Positions 14,418 to 22,548 of a DNA stretch of 25,364 nt are shown here, piece after piece (the first letter of the stretch is position 1; each line of letters starts with the position of its first letter). The notes beneath the pieces are model-generated. The model was not told the origin of the DNA. It did not search any database and saw only the letters and a program-made list of their open reading frames with translations. The stretch is from assembly GCA_003601785.1 (NCBI GenBank), contig PIYA01000002.1:1-25364 (forward strand), read 5' to 3'. This DNA is from Candidatus Bathyarchaeota archaeon (GTDB lineage Archaea > Thermoproteota > Bathyarchaeia > Bathyarchaeales > Bathycorpusculaceae). Made by a program: the position numbers and the translations under genes.

Positions 14418-15689
14418 TTAGTTTTGAAGTTTGAAACGCAGTATAGCCGCTATTCCACCGAAAGATTTCCTCAACATCTGTCCTTCCTCCGTCTCCGCGG
14501 ATATCATCTCCACCTCCGTGTTCGCCTCTTCCGCCAGTTTTGCAAGATTTTCAATGATGTCTTGAGTTTCAACTATCGCTAGCGCTGGAGCCTTACATTT
14601 TGGGCAAGGCTTTCCATTGAGACCTTGCTCAAAACTTGTTAACATCTGGCTTTTCAACGTGTGTTGTTCTTGGTATCCACACGCGTTGCATTTCACCTTG
14701 ACTCTTACTATGTCTAATCCTTCTGAAAGCAACAGTGTTTTGACAGCGCCGTTTTCCAAGGCTTTTCTGACCTCTTCTTCACCGTATGTTGCAAATCCAG
14801 TGTCATGTCCGATTTCGTAGAGGAACCGTTGCACAATCCGTCTTTCCTCCACGTAGCGTATCTTCCTCATTATTTCAGGGGCTTTTTCCACAACCTCTTT
14901 CACCCCTTGCTCATCCACGTAAGCCGTGTCAATAATGTCTATTATCTTATCTTTTAACATGTAATTTAGATAGTCTCCTTTTTCAAAATCATATTTTGTT
15001 GGTCCCGGACCAGCGATTATCAAGCCTTTCAAGTTTTCAATGGACAAGAATATTTTGTTTGCGTGTTCGCCGACTCGCCTGAAATATTCTTGCATTCGCA
15101 TCTCTCTGAGTCTTTCATATCTCCTCGCTGATTGTCCGCCCGCACGGGTTTTTCCAGGAACACCAGATGTTTCTTGCCTAACAATTTCAAGTCTTCTACC
15201 CTGTAAGGTTGCGAAAGTCGCTTGAGAAGCGTCTAGGAGGAGTATTCCGTAGGTCTCTCTTTCTCTCAGAAGCTCTTGTAGGTGTTCCGTGTGAAATCTT
15301 GAATCGCATCTATACAGGTAAATGCTTATAGGTTCTGGGGGTATGATAACGTAGGTTTCGATTCTCTCGCTTCCAGCACCGTTCTGTGGGAGGGCACCGC
15401 AGAATATTACCAAACCGTTCTCTGGTACCTTTTTGAACAGTTTCAGCCGTTGCTGCGTCTTCACTATGGCGTCTTGAACGTTCTTGCGGGTTGTTGTGGA
15501 TTTTATGTTCGAGGCTGTTCCGTATTCCTGTCTAAGCATGTTCATAACATCGCTTATCTGTCTTCCAGGCGGAACATAAAGTGAGATGAGTTCTGTTCCA
15601 CGTCCCTCCTTCTTAGCCAGCGTGCTAAGTATCTTTTTCAACCTGAACAGTTCAAGCGATGTCCTTTTTTCACTCACTTCTGCTTCCAC
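14418..15689 (-). CDS. prf1: Peptide chain release factor aRF1
   Basis: 423-residue archaeal/eukaryotic class I release factor recognising all three stop codons. Domain 1 has the stop-reading motifs TASNIKS (NIKS at 61-64) and YxCxxxF (Tyr126-Phe132). Domain 2 has the peptidyl-hydrolysis motif AGGQSARR (GGQ at 184-186). The C-terminal domain carries CNACGYQEQ and CPKC, a zinc-binding minidomain seen in many archaeal aRF1 proteins. The start is GTG at 15689 with only a weak ribosome-binding site. It lies 56 bp after ftr on the same strand, so it may be cotranscribed, or driven from the AT-rich stretch at about 15720-15735. Confidence 0.96.
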   Translation of the reverse strand: MEAEVSEKRTSLELFRLKKILSTLAKKEGRGTELISLYVPPGRQISDVMNMLRQEYGTASNIKSTTTRKNVQDAIVKTQQRLKLFKKVPENGLVIFCGALPQNGAGSERIETYVIIPPEPISIYLYRCDSRFHTEHLQELLRERETYGILLLDASQATFATLQGRRLEIVRQETSGVPGKTRAGGQSARRYERLREMRMQEYFRRVGEHANKIFLSIENLKGLIIAGPGPTKYDFEKGDYLNYMLKDKIIDIIDTAYVDEQGVKEVVEKAPEIMRKIRYVEERRIVQRFLYEIGHDTGFATYGEEEVRKALENGAVKTLLLSEGLDIVRVKVKCNACGYQEQHTLKSQMLTSFEQGLNGKPCPKCKAPALAIVETQDIIENLAKLAEEANTEVEMISAETEEGQMLRKSFGGIAAILRFKLQN

Positions 15690-15745
15690 ACGTTCTAAGC
15701 GGTAAAGCTACACTGCAATCTATCAAATAAGAGTTTAGGGAACAA

Positions 15746-16675
15746 CTATGTTAGCTCTAAGAGTTTCCTTAAAAAAGCCTTGTACGGACCGAGTTTGCCA
15801 CCGTAGTTTCCAGCTGAAATCATGACGACGCCGGAAACATCTGCGGCAGCCCTTATCCCCACGCTCATGGCTTTTTTGACAGCGTCAACTGTTAACCCGT
15901 CTATAACAATCTCATAGACACAATTCACGTTGCTCGGTAACCTTGTGTTATCCACAACACTCTTGAGTGTTGGACAGTAGGGGTGATTTGTTGAAGCTTT
16001 AAGCTTGTACTTTAAAGAACCAGCCTTTGAACCAGCTCGACAGATTCCAGCTGGAAACGGCAGAATAACCTTGTCAGCAGCCTCTTTTATCGCTTTCACG
16101 GCTTCTTCTGCTGCTTTAAGTCCAGACTGCTTGTTTTCAGCTAATATCAGAAGGTTTCCACCGGCAACTGCCTTAACAACACCGAAGGTTTCTTCCACTA
16201 TAAATTCTCCTTCCATAACTGGAATTCTCCAGACTCTTCTTCCGTAAAGCAAATCTCTCTTTTGGAAGCCATCTCCGAACAAACGCAGACTTCTACCAAC
16301 CTTAAGTCTTCTTTTAGCCTTTGGCAACGCGTCAAAGACAGCTGTTGTCGGACAAGTCATGACACATTGTCCTAAACGCTTAATCATCTCACTCTTCAGC
16401 TCAAATCTGCTGCGGCTGTACATTTGAATTAGAACGCCTAGCCTTCCATCCGGTGTTTTCTCCTCTGATAGTATTCCCTCAACGCCAGCTTCAGCCGAAG
16501 ACATTATTATGCTTGTTGCAAAGCCTGTGGCTGTTTGCGCCGCTGTTAAAGCCCATTTTTCACTGTCAGCGGTGATTAAAACTCTGCAAGCCCACATTGG
16601 AAACATTTCGGCGAAGGTGTCCTCAATCACAGCGTCCTTGTACCGAATAAATTGTGTTTCAGTGTTCTTCAGCAT
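15746..16675 (-). CDS. ftr: Formylmethanofuran:tetrahydromethanopterin formyltransferase
   Basis: 309-residue Ftr, moving the formyl group between formylmethanofuran and H4MPT, the second step of the archaeal C1 (methyl) branch. The family signature is strong: VIEDTFAEMFPMWACRVLIT, ATGFATSIIMSSAEAGVEG, EKTPDGRLGVLIQM and RLGQCVMTCPTTAVFDALP. RVWRIPVMEGEFIVEETFG, ASTNHPYCPTLKSV and MISAGNYGGKLGPYKAFLRK complete it. It is slightly longer than usual at the N-terminus (about ten residues). The ATG has GGAGG about 9 bp upstream. The methylene-H4MPT dehydrogenase gene ends 21 bp before it, so the two form an operon. Cytoplasmic and usually tetrameric. Confidence 0.95.
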   Translation of the reverse strand: MLKNTETQFIRYKDAVIEDTFAEMFPMWACRVLITADSEKWALTAAQTATGFATSIIMSSAEAGVEGILSEEKTPDGRLGVLIQMYSRSRFELKSEMIKRLGQCVMTCPTTAVFDALPKAKRRLKVGRSLRLFGDGFQKRDLLYGRRVWRIPVMEGEFIVEETFGVVKAVAGGNLLILAENKQSGLKAAEEAVKAIKEAADKVILPFPAGICRAGSKAGSLKYKLKASTNHPYCPTLKSVVDNTRLPSNVNCVYEIVIDGLTVDAVKKAMSVGIRAAADVSGVVMISAGNYGGKLGPYKAFLRKLLELT

Positions 16676-16696
16676 TTTGGCGTGCCTCCAAAATTG

Positions 16697-17647
16697 TTAA
16701 AACGGTACCGTGGAGGACCACCATTCCGTTTCGGTTTTAATCATCGATTTCGCGATTTTATACGCCGCTTTGTAATCGAATATCCCTTTCGGTGCCTCTG
16801 CGGATTTTCTGAAAAGCTCCACCTCTATTCTATTCTTAAACGTTCCAATCGCCAATGCTCCTATTCCGAAGATGTTTGGCAGAAATTCCACCCCGTCGGC
16901 TTTTGAATCTAATCCCTCAACTCCAAGCGGTGGGATGGCGTTCACGTCTGCAACGATTCTGCAGTTTTTCCCGTATTCTCTAAGAACGTTCAAAGGTAAA
17001 ATCTGGGTTCCAGCGGCTCCCGTTGAAAGTATTATGTCCACGTTTTCTATGGCTTTCCCGATTTCTTCAGATGTTTCAGCTTCAACACCCCTCGCCCTCT
17101 CGGTTTCCAGTTCCTCATTGATTTTTGTCGCTACCGCTGAAGCTCTCTGAAGCTCGCGGGAGGTAATTATTACATTTGCCTTTTCCATAGCATAGAGTCT
17201 CGCAGCTGTTTTTCCAACGGGTCCTGTTCCAGCCAAAACAGCGACGGTCTTGCCTTCCAAATCCCCTAATCCCCTCTTTTTTGAAAGCTCCAAGGTTTTT
17301 GCAACAGCGGCTGAGGCTGTTGTGTAGGCGCCTTTAGGGTCTACAACAACGGCGAGTTCAAATGGTGGAAACATACATTTTTTGATTTTCTCCAAAATTT
17401 CGTTTGCTCTTTTAAAATCGCTTCCCCCTATGAAAATCTTTGTGTGCTTCGCACCTTCAGGTCCCCTTGGAAACATAAGGTCATAAACTATCTTTTCCGC
17501 GTCTTCCACCGTTACGTTTTCATACTTTAACACTTGAGCATCTGGGAAAATGTCAATAAGCGTTAATATGTCAAAGGGGCTTGCGTGTTTATCGGTGTCT
17601 AGGAAAACGAAAACCTTCTTAAAGGGATTTTTCGACAACAAGGACAC
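16697..17647 (-). CDS. mtdB: NAD(P)-dependent methylene-H4MPT dehydrogenase (MtdA/MtdB type)
   Basis: 316 residues resembling MtdA/MtdB of methylotrophic bacteria, which oxidise methylene-H4MPT (MtdA also methylene-H4F) with NAD(P). Visible are VFVFLDTDKHASPFDILTLI, MFPRGPEGAKHTKIFIGGSD, DPKGAYTTASAAVAKTLEL, the Rossmann loop VAVLAGTGPVGKTAARLYA, DVNAIPPLGVEGLDSKADG and FGIGALAIGTFKNRIE. This is not the F420-dependent Mtd of methanogens. Start candidates are GTG 17647 and in-frame TTGs at 17641 and 17638; AAGGTG directly upstream would suit 17638 best by spacing. Cofactor choice cannot be settled by eye, though SR after the second strand would suit NADP. It precedes ftr in the same operon. 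Confidence 0.88.
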   Translation of the reverse strand: MSLLSKNPFKKVFVFLDTDKHASPFDILTLIDIFPDAQVLKYENVTVEDAEKIVYDLMFPRGPEGAKHTKIFIGGSDFKRANEILEKIKKCMFPPFELAVVVDPKGAYTTASAAVAKTLELSKKRGLGDLEGKTVAVLAGTGPVGKTAARLYAMEKANVIITSRELQRASAVATKINEELETERARGVEAETSEEIGKAIENVDIILSTGAAGTQILPLNVLREYGKNCRIVADVNAIPPLGVEGLDSKADGVEFLPNIFGIGALAIGTFKNRIEVELFRKSAEAPKGIFDYKAAYKIAKSMIKTETEWWSSTVPF

Positions 17648-17699
17648 CTTTCAGTCTTAATGTGTTTCTGAACATTTTAAGAGTTGCTCCTTTAAACGG

Positions 17700-17714
17700 T
17701 TTTAAATATTAAAT
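17700..17714. promoter_or_regulatory. Near-palindromic TATA element between divergent genes
   Basis: ttttaaatattaaat reads TATA-like on both strands. It is about 40-54 bp before the small membrane protein ATG at 17754 and about 53-67 bp before the dehydrogenase GTG at 17647. It could serve either or both divergent units. A second minus-strand candidate (cttaaaatg) lies at 17674-17682. Confidence 0.45.
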
Positions 17715-17753
17715 AATCCTTCTGATAATCAGCATATAGCGAGGTATGAGCGT

Positions 17754-17960
17754 ATGGCGGAAGTTGTTGAAAAAGGACTGAGGAAGATCGGCATAACAGT
17801 TTCCAAACCAATCCTAGCAATATTGTGCATAATCTTCGGCATCATAGTGATAGCATGGCCGGAATTCTTGAGCTTGATAATAGGTTTGTTCCTTATAATC
17901 GAGGGTGTTCTACTGTTAACCGACTATTTAGAGATTAAAAGACAGCAATCGCCATCATAG
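17754..17960 (+). CDS. Small two-helix membrane protein (DUF3096-like)
   Basis: 68 residues with two hydrophobic helices, PILAILCIIFGIIVIAWPEF and LIIGLFLIIEGVLLLTDYL, separated by a short turn. This matches the general look of DUF3096 small membrane proteins (PILALI..G..I...P.LL..I.G..L...G). The family has no known role. GAGGT at 17741-17745 stands 8 bp before the ATG. The gene is monocistronic and convergent with the ECF-like gene (7-bp gap). Confidence 0.7.
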   Translation: MAEVVEKGLRKIGITVSKPILAILCIIFGIIVIAWPEFLSLIIGLFLIIEGVLLLTDYLEIKRQQSPS

Positions 17961-17967
17961 CAACTTT

Positions 17968-18651
17968 CTAAGCCTCATTTTTTCTAAGCAATTTTGATGT
18001 GCTTAGCAGTAAGGGTGTGCCGACGAGAAAGGAAACCACCACAACGATGACATCTTCAACGTAAGAGTCAAAAGCAGCTCCAACAAACACCGCGTATAAT
18101 CCTTCAAAGCTTGTGAAAAAAAGGGTATGTAAGCCGCATGGAACGAGTAGAAACACCCTCAAAAGAGAATCCGTGGCTATACAAACAAAGGAAACAAGCG
18201 CCAAAGCAATGGACAAACGCCTAACATTGCCTTTAAACAGGTTCACACCAAGCTTTGCGGCAGGAAAAGTCAAAACTAAAGCAAATAATATGTCTAAAAT
18301 TGTCCAGAAGGGCAAGGCTCTTCCAAAAGGATGGAGGAAATACGCTGAAAGCATCACCGTATACATTGCCAAAACCGGCTTCCATTCACCTTTAGAGAGA
18401 AAACCAGCTGCTAAAACACTAAGCGGCTCAGCGATTACTCCGAACATCCAAAAAGCGTCGGGTTTTATCATTCGCGCAGTTAAGCTGCCGACAAAAGCTG
18501 CGAAAAAACCGATTTTTGGACCTAAAATTATTCCCTCAAGAGGTTCTAAATAGATTCCCCAGTTTCGCCACAATCCAAAAGAAACGAAATAAAGCATAGC
18601 GTGCAACGCAGCGAATACGGATGCAAGGCTTACTTGTAAGCTCTTTCTCAT
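17968..18651 (-). CDS. Multi-pass membrane protein, ECF transporter S-component-like
   Basis: 227 residues with about six hydrophobic segments. The N-terminal region (SLASVFAALHAMLYFVSFG, then LEPLEGIILGPKIGFFAAFV and GSLTARMIKP) resembles substrate-binding S components of energy-coupling-factor vitamin/metal importers. No EcfA or EcfT gene is present in the window, so it would use a shared module encoded elsewhere. The substrate cannot be assigned. The ATG is preceded by GTGGT. It lies 41 bp after the VIT1-like gene on the same strand and may be cotranscribed with it. Confidence 0.55.
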   Translation of the reverse strand: MRKSLQVSLASVFAALHAMLYFVSFGLWRNWGIYLEPLEGIILGPKIGFFAAFVGSLTARMIKPDAFWMFGVIAEPLSVLAAGFLSKGEWKPVLAMYTVMLSAYFLHPFGRALPFWTILDILFALVLTFPAAKLGVNLFKGNVRRLSIALALVSFVCIATDSLLRVFLLVPCGLHTLFFTSFEGLYAVFVGAAFDSYVEDVIVVVVSFLVGTPLLLSTSKLLRKNEA

Positions 18652-18692
18652 TTAACCACAATTGTCAATGGGGAAGAGCTAGAAAAATCTTG

Positions 18693-19298
18693 TTAAGCTC
18701 CGAGAAAAATTTGGATGAAGAAGATTATCAATGCTGTGAAGGCTCCGACTATGAGCATTGCAATGCCGTAAAGCCAGCCGTTTTCCTTCGATATTTTTCC
18801 AAGGTATATTCCTAACAAGAAAAGCGTAATCAAGGCAAGTATCATAGAAACAATGTAAGCGTCTCCAATACTCATCCATCCTGCAGATACCAGGATAAAG
18901 GGTATGATTGAAATGATGGCGGTTAAAGTTGGAGACAATCCGTCAATGAGGGCGACGTAAAATTCCACGAATCGTGATGCTTCATACTGTATAGGGTCAA
19001 CATGGTTATGCGTGGCTTTCTCCAACTCTTTCAGATGCCGTTCCCTTTCAGCCCTTTCAGCCATGTAAGCTCCAAAGAAGCCTGAAAGACCCATAGCTAG
19101 ACACGCTCCCAAACCAGCTAAAACAATAACCGCTGGATTTGACACTCCAGCTATCCATGAACCCAAGATTATGCCGAAGGCGGTCATAGCTCCGTCGAAA
19201 CCGTTCATAACAAAGTATCTTCTAGCTATTCCGCTTGCCCTTGTAACCTTAAGGTATAACCTGATCTTCCGGAAGAACGATTTGAAAAGCTTACTCAA
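18693..19298 (-). CDS. VIT1/CCC1-family metal transporter-like protein
   Basis: 201 residues. The block RYFVMNGFDGAMTAFGIILG and the following GACLAMGLSGFFGAYMAERA are typical of VIT1/CCC1 proteins, which move Fe(II)/Mn(II) across membranes. A polar cytoplasmic loop (ERERHLKELEKATHNHVDPI) rich in acidic residues and histidines separates the first helices from three C-terminal ones, LTAIISIIPFILVSAGW, AYIVSMILALITLFLLGIYL and WLYGIAMLIVGAFTALIIFF. The TTG start at 19298 is the best available; GGTG lies 10-12 bp upstream. Transport of a specific metal is not shown by the sequence. Confidence 0.75.
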   Translation of the reverse strand: MSKLFKSFFRKIRLYLKVTRASGIARRYFVMNGFDGAMTAFGIILGSWIAGVSNPAVIVLAGLGACLAMGLSGFFGAYMAERAERERHLKELEKATHNHVDPIQYEASRFVEFYVALIDGLSPTLTAIISIIPFILVSAGWMSIGDAYIVSMILALITLFLLGIYLGKISKENGWLYGIAMLIVGAFTALIIFFIQIFLGA

Positions 19299-19370
19299 CT
19301 GTTATCTCTGCACCCTGAAGGGGCGTAAGATTATAGCCCATATTAAATTCATGTTTTAATACCATAATTG

Positions 19371-19380
19371 TTTAATATAA
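19371..19380 (+). promoter_or_regulatory. TATA box of the M42 peptidase gene
   Basis: tttaatataa stands about 45 bp before the ATG at 19423, giving an expected transcription start near 19402 and a short leader. AGAGGT at 19409-19414 is the ribosome-binding site. On the other strand a similar element (tttaatatg, 19339-19347) could serve the VIT1-like gene. Confidence 0.55.
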
Positions 19381-19422
19381 ACTTTTAGTATTCTTACTAA
19401 ATCTTTCAAGAGGTAAAATGTC

Positions 19423-20466
19423 ATGACCATTGTTGAAATCTTGGAAAAACTTTCAAACGCCTGCGGCGTTTCTGGTAGGGAGGAAGAAGTCAGAGGATTG
19501 ATGAAAAAATTCCTGAAACCATACGTGGATGAAATAAAAGAGGACAAATCTGGAAACATCATAGGCATAAAAAAGGGGAAGAAAAAAGCTCCAAAAGTGA
19601 TGCTGGCGGCGCACATGGACGAAATAGGTTTAATAGTGAAGACGATTTCAAAGGAAGGCTTTTTACAGTTCGCCAAACTAGGCGGAATAGACGACCGCAT
19701 TCTTCTAGGTCAAAAGGTCATAGTGTACACGGAAAAAGGGCCGTTGCACGGGATAATAGGCTCAAAGCCTCCGCATATACAAAAGGAAGAGGAACGCAAA
19801 AAGGTCATAACATACGATTCGCTTTTCATCGACATTGGAGCTAAGAGCAAAGAAGAAGCAAAAAAGATGGGTGTAAAAATCGGGGACACCATAGGATTCG
19901 ACACAAAATTCGTGAAAGTGGGAAGAGACACCGTGATAGGGAAAGCTTTTGACGACCGCGCCGGATGCGCAACCATGATTGAAACCATGAGACGGTTAAA
20001 GAAAACAGACTGTACAGTGTACGCCGTGGGAACCGTGCAAGAAGAGGTTGGATTAAGAGGGGCAACTACAGCCGCCTTCGGAATATACCCAGATGTTGGA
20101 ATAGCCATCGATGTCACGGTGGCGGGTGATGTTCCAGGAGTAAAAGAGGTTGAAGCACCCATAAAAATGAGGGAAGGCCCATCGTTGACCATTGCGGATT
20201 ACGGTTTGATAACGCATCCCAAGGTTCTAAGATTGCTTGTGGATGTCGCTGAAGAAAATAAGATTCCTTATCAGCTTGAAACCGGATTGGCTGGCACAAC
20301 GGATGCTGCGCGTATATCCTTAACAAGAGAAGGTGTGCCGAGCGGTGTCATTTCGATACCGACAAGATACATTCACAGTCCAGTGTCCATGCTCAGTCTA
20401 AAAGATTTGGAGAACACTGTTAAGCTGACGGTGGCTGCTGTCAAAAAGATTCCAAAATACTTCTAG
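19423..20466 (+). CDS. M42 family aminopeptidase (TET-like)
   Basis: 347-residue dinuclear metallo-aminopeptidase of family M42, which usually forms dodecameric tetrahedral particles that degrade short peptides in the cytoplasm. Metal and catalytic residues are visible: His and Asp in LAAHMDEIGLIV, Asp in GKAFDDRAGCATMIE and the Glu pair in TVQEEVGLRGATTA. Asp in AIDVTVAGD and His in RYIHSPVSML complete the set. The N-terminus (IVEILEKLSNACGVSGREEE) is standard. Substrate preference cannot be read. It is monocistronic, with a T-rich tract (20471-20484) after the stop. Confidence 0.94.
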   Translation: MTIVEILEKLSNACGVSGREEEVRGLMKKFLKPYVDEIKEDKSGNIIGIKKGKKKAPKVMLAAHMDEIGLIVKTISKEGFLQFAKLGGIDDRILLGQKVIVYTEKGPLHGIIGSKPPHIQKEEERKKVITYDSLFIDIGAKSKEEAKKMGVKIGDTIGFDTKFVKVGRDTVIGKAFDDRAGCATMIETMRRLKKTDCTVYAVGTVQEEVGLRGATTAAFGIYPDVGIAIDVTVAGDVPGVKEVEAPIKMREGPSLTIADYGLITHPKVLRLLVDVAEENKIPYQLETGLAGTTDAARISLTREGVPSGVISIPTRYIHSPVSMLSLKDLENTVKLTVAAVKKIPKYF

Positions 20467-20469
20467 CGC

Positions 20470-20493
20470 TATTCTCTTCTTTTTAAAATATAT
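20470..20493 (+). promoter_or_regulatory. T-rich terminator-like tract and TATA box before archease
   Basis: A pyrimidine run (attctcttctttt) after the M42 stop passes directly into ttaaaatatat (20483-20493). The TATA part lies about 31-41 bp before the archease ATG, so transcription should start within about 10 bp of it. No ribosome-binding site is visible, and a leaderless message is likely. Confidence 0.5.
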
Positions 20494-20523
20494 CTTTTAA
20501 AACCTTAATTCTCTTATTAATTC

Positions 20524-20973
20524 ATGGCTGAGGCTATGGCTAAGGAAAAAGGTTTCGAGTTTCTCGAACACACGGCTGACGCTTACGTTGCAGCTTACGG
20601 GAAAAACCTAGCTGAAGCTTTTGAAAACGCGGCTCTTGCAATGTTCAACGTTATGACCGAAACTGAAAAAGTCGCTTCCAAAGTTGAAGATTACGTTGAG
20701 GTTGAAGCAGAAGACGAGTATGCACTGCTTTACAGCTGGCTTGAGGCTCTACTCGTAAAATTTGACGTTGAAAAAACATTGTATTCAAAATTCAAGATTT
20801 TAGAGTTAAAGAAAACCTCAGATGGATTTAAACTTAAAGCGAAGATCTGGGGAGAAAAATTTAACCCTGAAAAGCATCCGCAGAAGGTCGGCGTGAAAGC
20901 CGTAACGTATCATCGCATGGAAATCGTTAAAGAACCAAGCATGGTGACGCTGAGATTCATCCTTGACATATAG
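20524..20973 (+). CDS. Archease (RtcB ligase activator)
   Basis: 149-residue archease, the cofactor that promotes guanylylation and turnover of the RNA ligase RtcB. Family features are GFEFLEHTADAYVAAYGKNL with the conserved Asp, AFENAALAMFNVMTE, LYSWLEALLVKFDVE, GVKAVTYHRMEIVK and the C-terminal Asp of FILDI that completes the metal site. The gene has its own promoter and seems leaderless; an internal ATG at 20536 is a weaker start. RtcB itself lies about 1.6 kb downstream on the same strand with two genes between them. Convergent with the HTH gene (8-bp gap). Confidence 0.94.
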   Translation: MAEAMAKEKGFEFLEHTADAYVAAYGKNLAEAFENAALAMFNVMTETEKVASKVEDYVEVEAEDEYALLYSWLEALLVKFDVEKTLYSKFKILELKKTSDGFKLKAKIWGEKFNPEKHPQKVGVKAVTYHRMEIVKEPSMVTLRFILDI

Positions 20974-20981
20974 GCTTTGCC

Positions 20982-21452
20982 TTAACGAATCACGAAAGTT
21001 ATCTCTTCAACAAGGGTTTCTGGTATGAAGGCTCTCCCTTTTTGTCTGTTCAGTTTTACAAAACCCATTTTGCTCAACACTTTTAAGTCTTGATAAACGT
21101 TTTTCACGTTCCGCCGCACCTTCTTAGCTAAATCATTTATGGATTCCACCCGTAAAGTGGCGAGTTGATACAGCAACTGTATTCTCTTAGGCGTCAGCAA
21201 AGTCATCTGTTCCGCTTTAAGTTTCCTAGTTTCTTCAACCGTGTAATCAAGTTGTCCATCCTCAATGTAGCCCTTATAACTGTCTACGAGTTCAGCCCAT
21301 TCTAGATATGCCTCGGAAAACTTTTCCTCAATTTTTCTTTCAAGGAAAAGTTCCTCAAACCTTTCAAAGCTCATACCGAATTCCCTCTCAAACCTTTCAA
21401 TTCTCCTCTTCACCTCTTCGGGTGTTAATGTTCGAACTATTCTGATAAGCAT
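20982..21452 (-). CDS. Winged-helix DNA-binding protein (HVO_A0114/COG4190-like)
   Basis: 156 residues from the ATG at 21452; an in-frame TTG at 21464 would add four. The N-terminal half is charged and helical (LTPEEVKRRIERFEREFGMS), probably a coiled coil for dimerisation. The C-terminal half is a winged helix: LLTPKRIQLLYQLATLRVES, then INDLAKKVRRNVKNVYQDLK with a recognition helix, and FVKLNRQKGRAFIP as the wing. This layout resembles the HVO_A0114 family of archaeal regulators. It is divergent from the metallo-hydrolase gene with a 115-bp shared intergenic region, so control of that gene or of itself is possible. The target is unknown. Confidence 0.72.
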   Translation of the reverse strand: MLIRIVRTLTPEEVKRRIERFEREFGMSFERFEELFLERKIEEKFSEAYLEWAELVDSYKGYIEDGQLDYTVEETRKLKAEQMTLLTPKRIQLLYQLATLRVESINDLAKKVRRNVKNVYQDLKVLSKMGFVKLNRQKGRAFIPETLVEEITFVIR

Positions 21453-21567
21453 AGGTCTTCCCAACTAAGATAAGCCGATAATAACCTAAAACAGTTCGCC
21501 ACAAAAGGTTTAAAGTCAAAGATAAGAACTTAAGATTCTGCTTCAGCTATCCGTAGGTGTCTCTAAA

Positions 21568-22494
21568 ATGCGTGTTACCAGAATCGAGGAACACATACAC
21601 TTAATAGACCTTGAGCCAGCAGGCGTTGAAGATTTGATTGCAAGCTACGTTCTTAAGGGAAATCGTGTGGGAATAATCGAGTCTGGTCCATCATCCACCG
21701 TTCAGAACCTGCTTTCAGGCTTAGAAGAGTTAAACGTGAAAACCGAAGACGTAGCTTACGTCGCCGTCTCGCATATCCATTTAGACCACGGTGGAGGAGC
21801 AGGAATCTTACTAAAACATTTGCCCAGAGCCAAACTTATCGTTCATCCTAGAGGAGCACCGCACATGGTGAACCCGGAAAAACTTTGGAATCAAGCGACA
21901 CAGGTTCTCGGAGAAAGGATAACTAGGATTTACGGCAGACCAGAGCCTGTGCCTCAGGAGAGGATAATCACAGCGGCTGATGGCATGGTCATCGACCTTG
22001 GAGACGATGTTAAGTTGAAGGTTGTGGAAACCCTTGGACATGCTTCTCATCACTTAAGCTATTATGATAAGTTGAGTGATGGAATATTCACTGGGGATTC
22101 CGCTGGTATCTACGTGGACAAGGCTGATGTGGTTGTGCCCACGTCGCCGCCACCATTTCGTCTGGATATAGCCTTGGCTTCCATTGACAAGATGATGAGG
22201 CTGAAGCCTAAGAGTCTGTATTACACTCATTTCGGCAAGGGAACAGATGCCGTGGAAAGGCTTAGAACTTATAAGGAACAGCTTAAGCTTTGGGCTAGAA
22301 TTGCTAAGGAAGGGATAGAAAGGGGTGAAGACCTTAAGATGATAAGTAGAAGGATATTTGAAAATGACAAGGCTGTGCAAAAGGCTGCCGATTTCATTAA
22401 GGATAATCCTGTTTTAAGCGTTACTGTGCTGAATGAAAGTGTAGAGGGCGTTATGCGTTTTGTAGAAAAGTTTGGGTTTGACGTTTTGGTGTAA
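21568..22494 (+). CDS. Metallo-beta-lactamase fold hydrolase
   Basis: 308-residue MBL-fold protein. The zinc ligands are complete: SHIHLDHGGGAG (HxHxDH), His in ETLGHASHHLSYY, Asp in IFTGDSAGIYVDK and His in YYTHFGKG near the C-terminal part of the fold. A C-terminal helical region of about 80 residues follows. The family includes glyoxalase II-like and many uncharacterised hydrolases, and no RNA-processing beta-CASP domain is present. GGTG at 21556-21559 precedes the ATG. Lying between archease and RtcB, it might be linked to RNA metabolism, but that is only positional. Confidence 0.85.
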   Translation: MRVTRIEEHIHLIDLEPAGVEDLIASYVLKGNRVGIIESGPSSTVQNLLSGLEELNVKTEDVAYVAVSHIHLDHGGGAGILLKHLPRAKLIVHPRGAPHMVNPEKLWNQATQVLGERITRIYGRPEPVPQERIITAADGMVIDLGDDVKLKVVETLGHASHHLSYYDKLSDGIFTGDSAGIYVDKADVVVPTSPPPFRLDIALASIDKMMRLKPKSLYYTHFGKGTDAVERLRTYKEQLKLWARIAKEGIERGEDLKMISRRIFENDKAVQKAADFIKDNPVLSVTVLNESVEGVMRFVEKFGFDVLV

Positions 22495-22505
22495 AAGCCA
22501 AAATT

Positions 22506-22544
22506 GTTTATATCCCAGAGTTTTAGTTCTATCCAAATAGGTGA
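22506..22544 (+). promoter_or_regulatory. TATA box and ribosome-binding site of rtcB
   Basis: gtttatat at 22506-22513 lies about 36-43 bp before the rtcB ATG at 22549, and GGTGA at 22540-22544 is 4 bp before it. rtcB thus has its own promoter and does not depend on readthrough from the metallo-hydrolase gene. The element also shows that the in-frame ATG at 22504 cannot be the real start. Confidence 0.6.
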
Positions 22545-22548
22545 AAAG

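Noticed and set aside
15746..16675. Methenyl-H4MPT cyclohydrolase as identity of this gene
   Set aside because: Considered because of the C1 context, but the EDTFAE, QCVMT and SAGNYGGKLG blocks are those of the formyltransferase Ftr.
18113..18553. 146-residue plus-strand reading opposite the ECF-like gene
   Set aside because: It is antisense to a well-formed membrane protein and shows no domain, ribosome-binding site or typical composition.
22504..22548. Upstream ATG for rtcB
   Set aside because: It overlaps the TATA box and the ribosome-binding site; the ATG at 22549 has GGTGA at good spacing.
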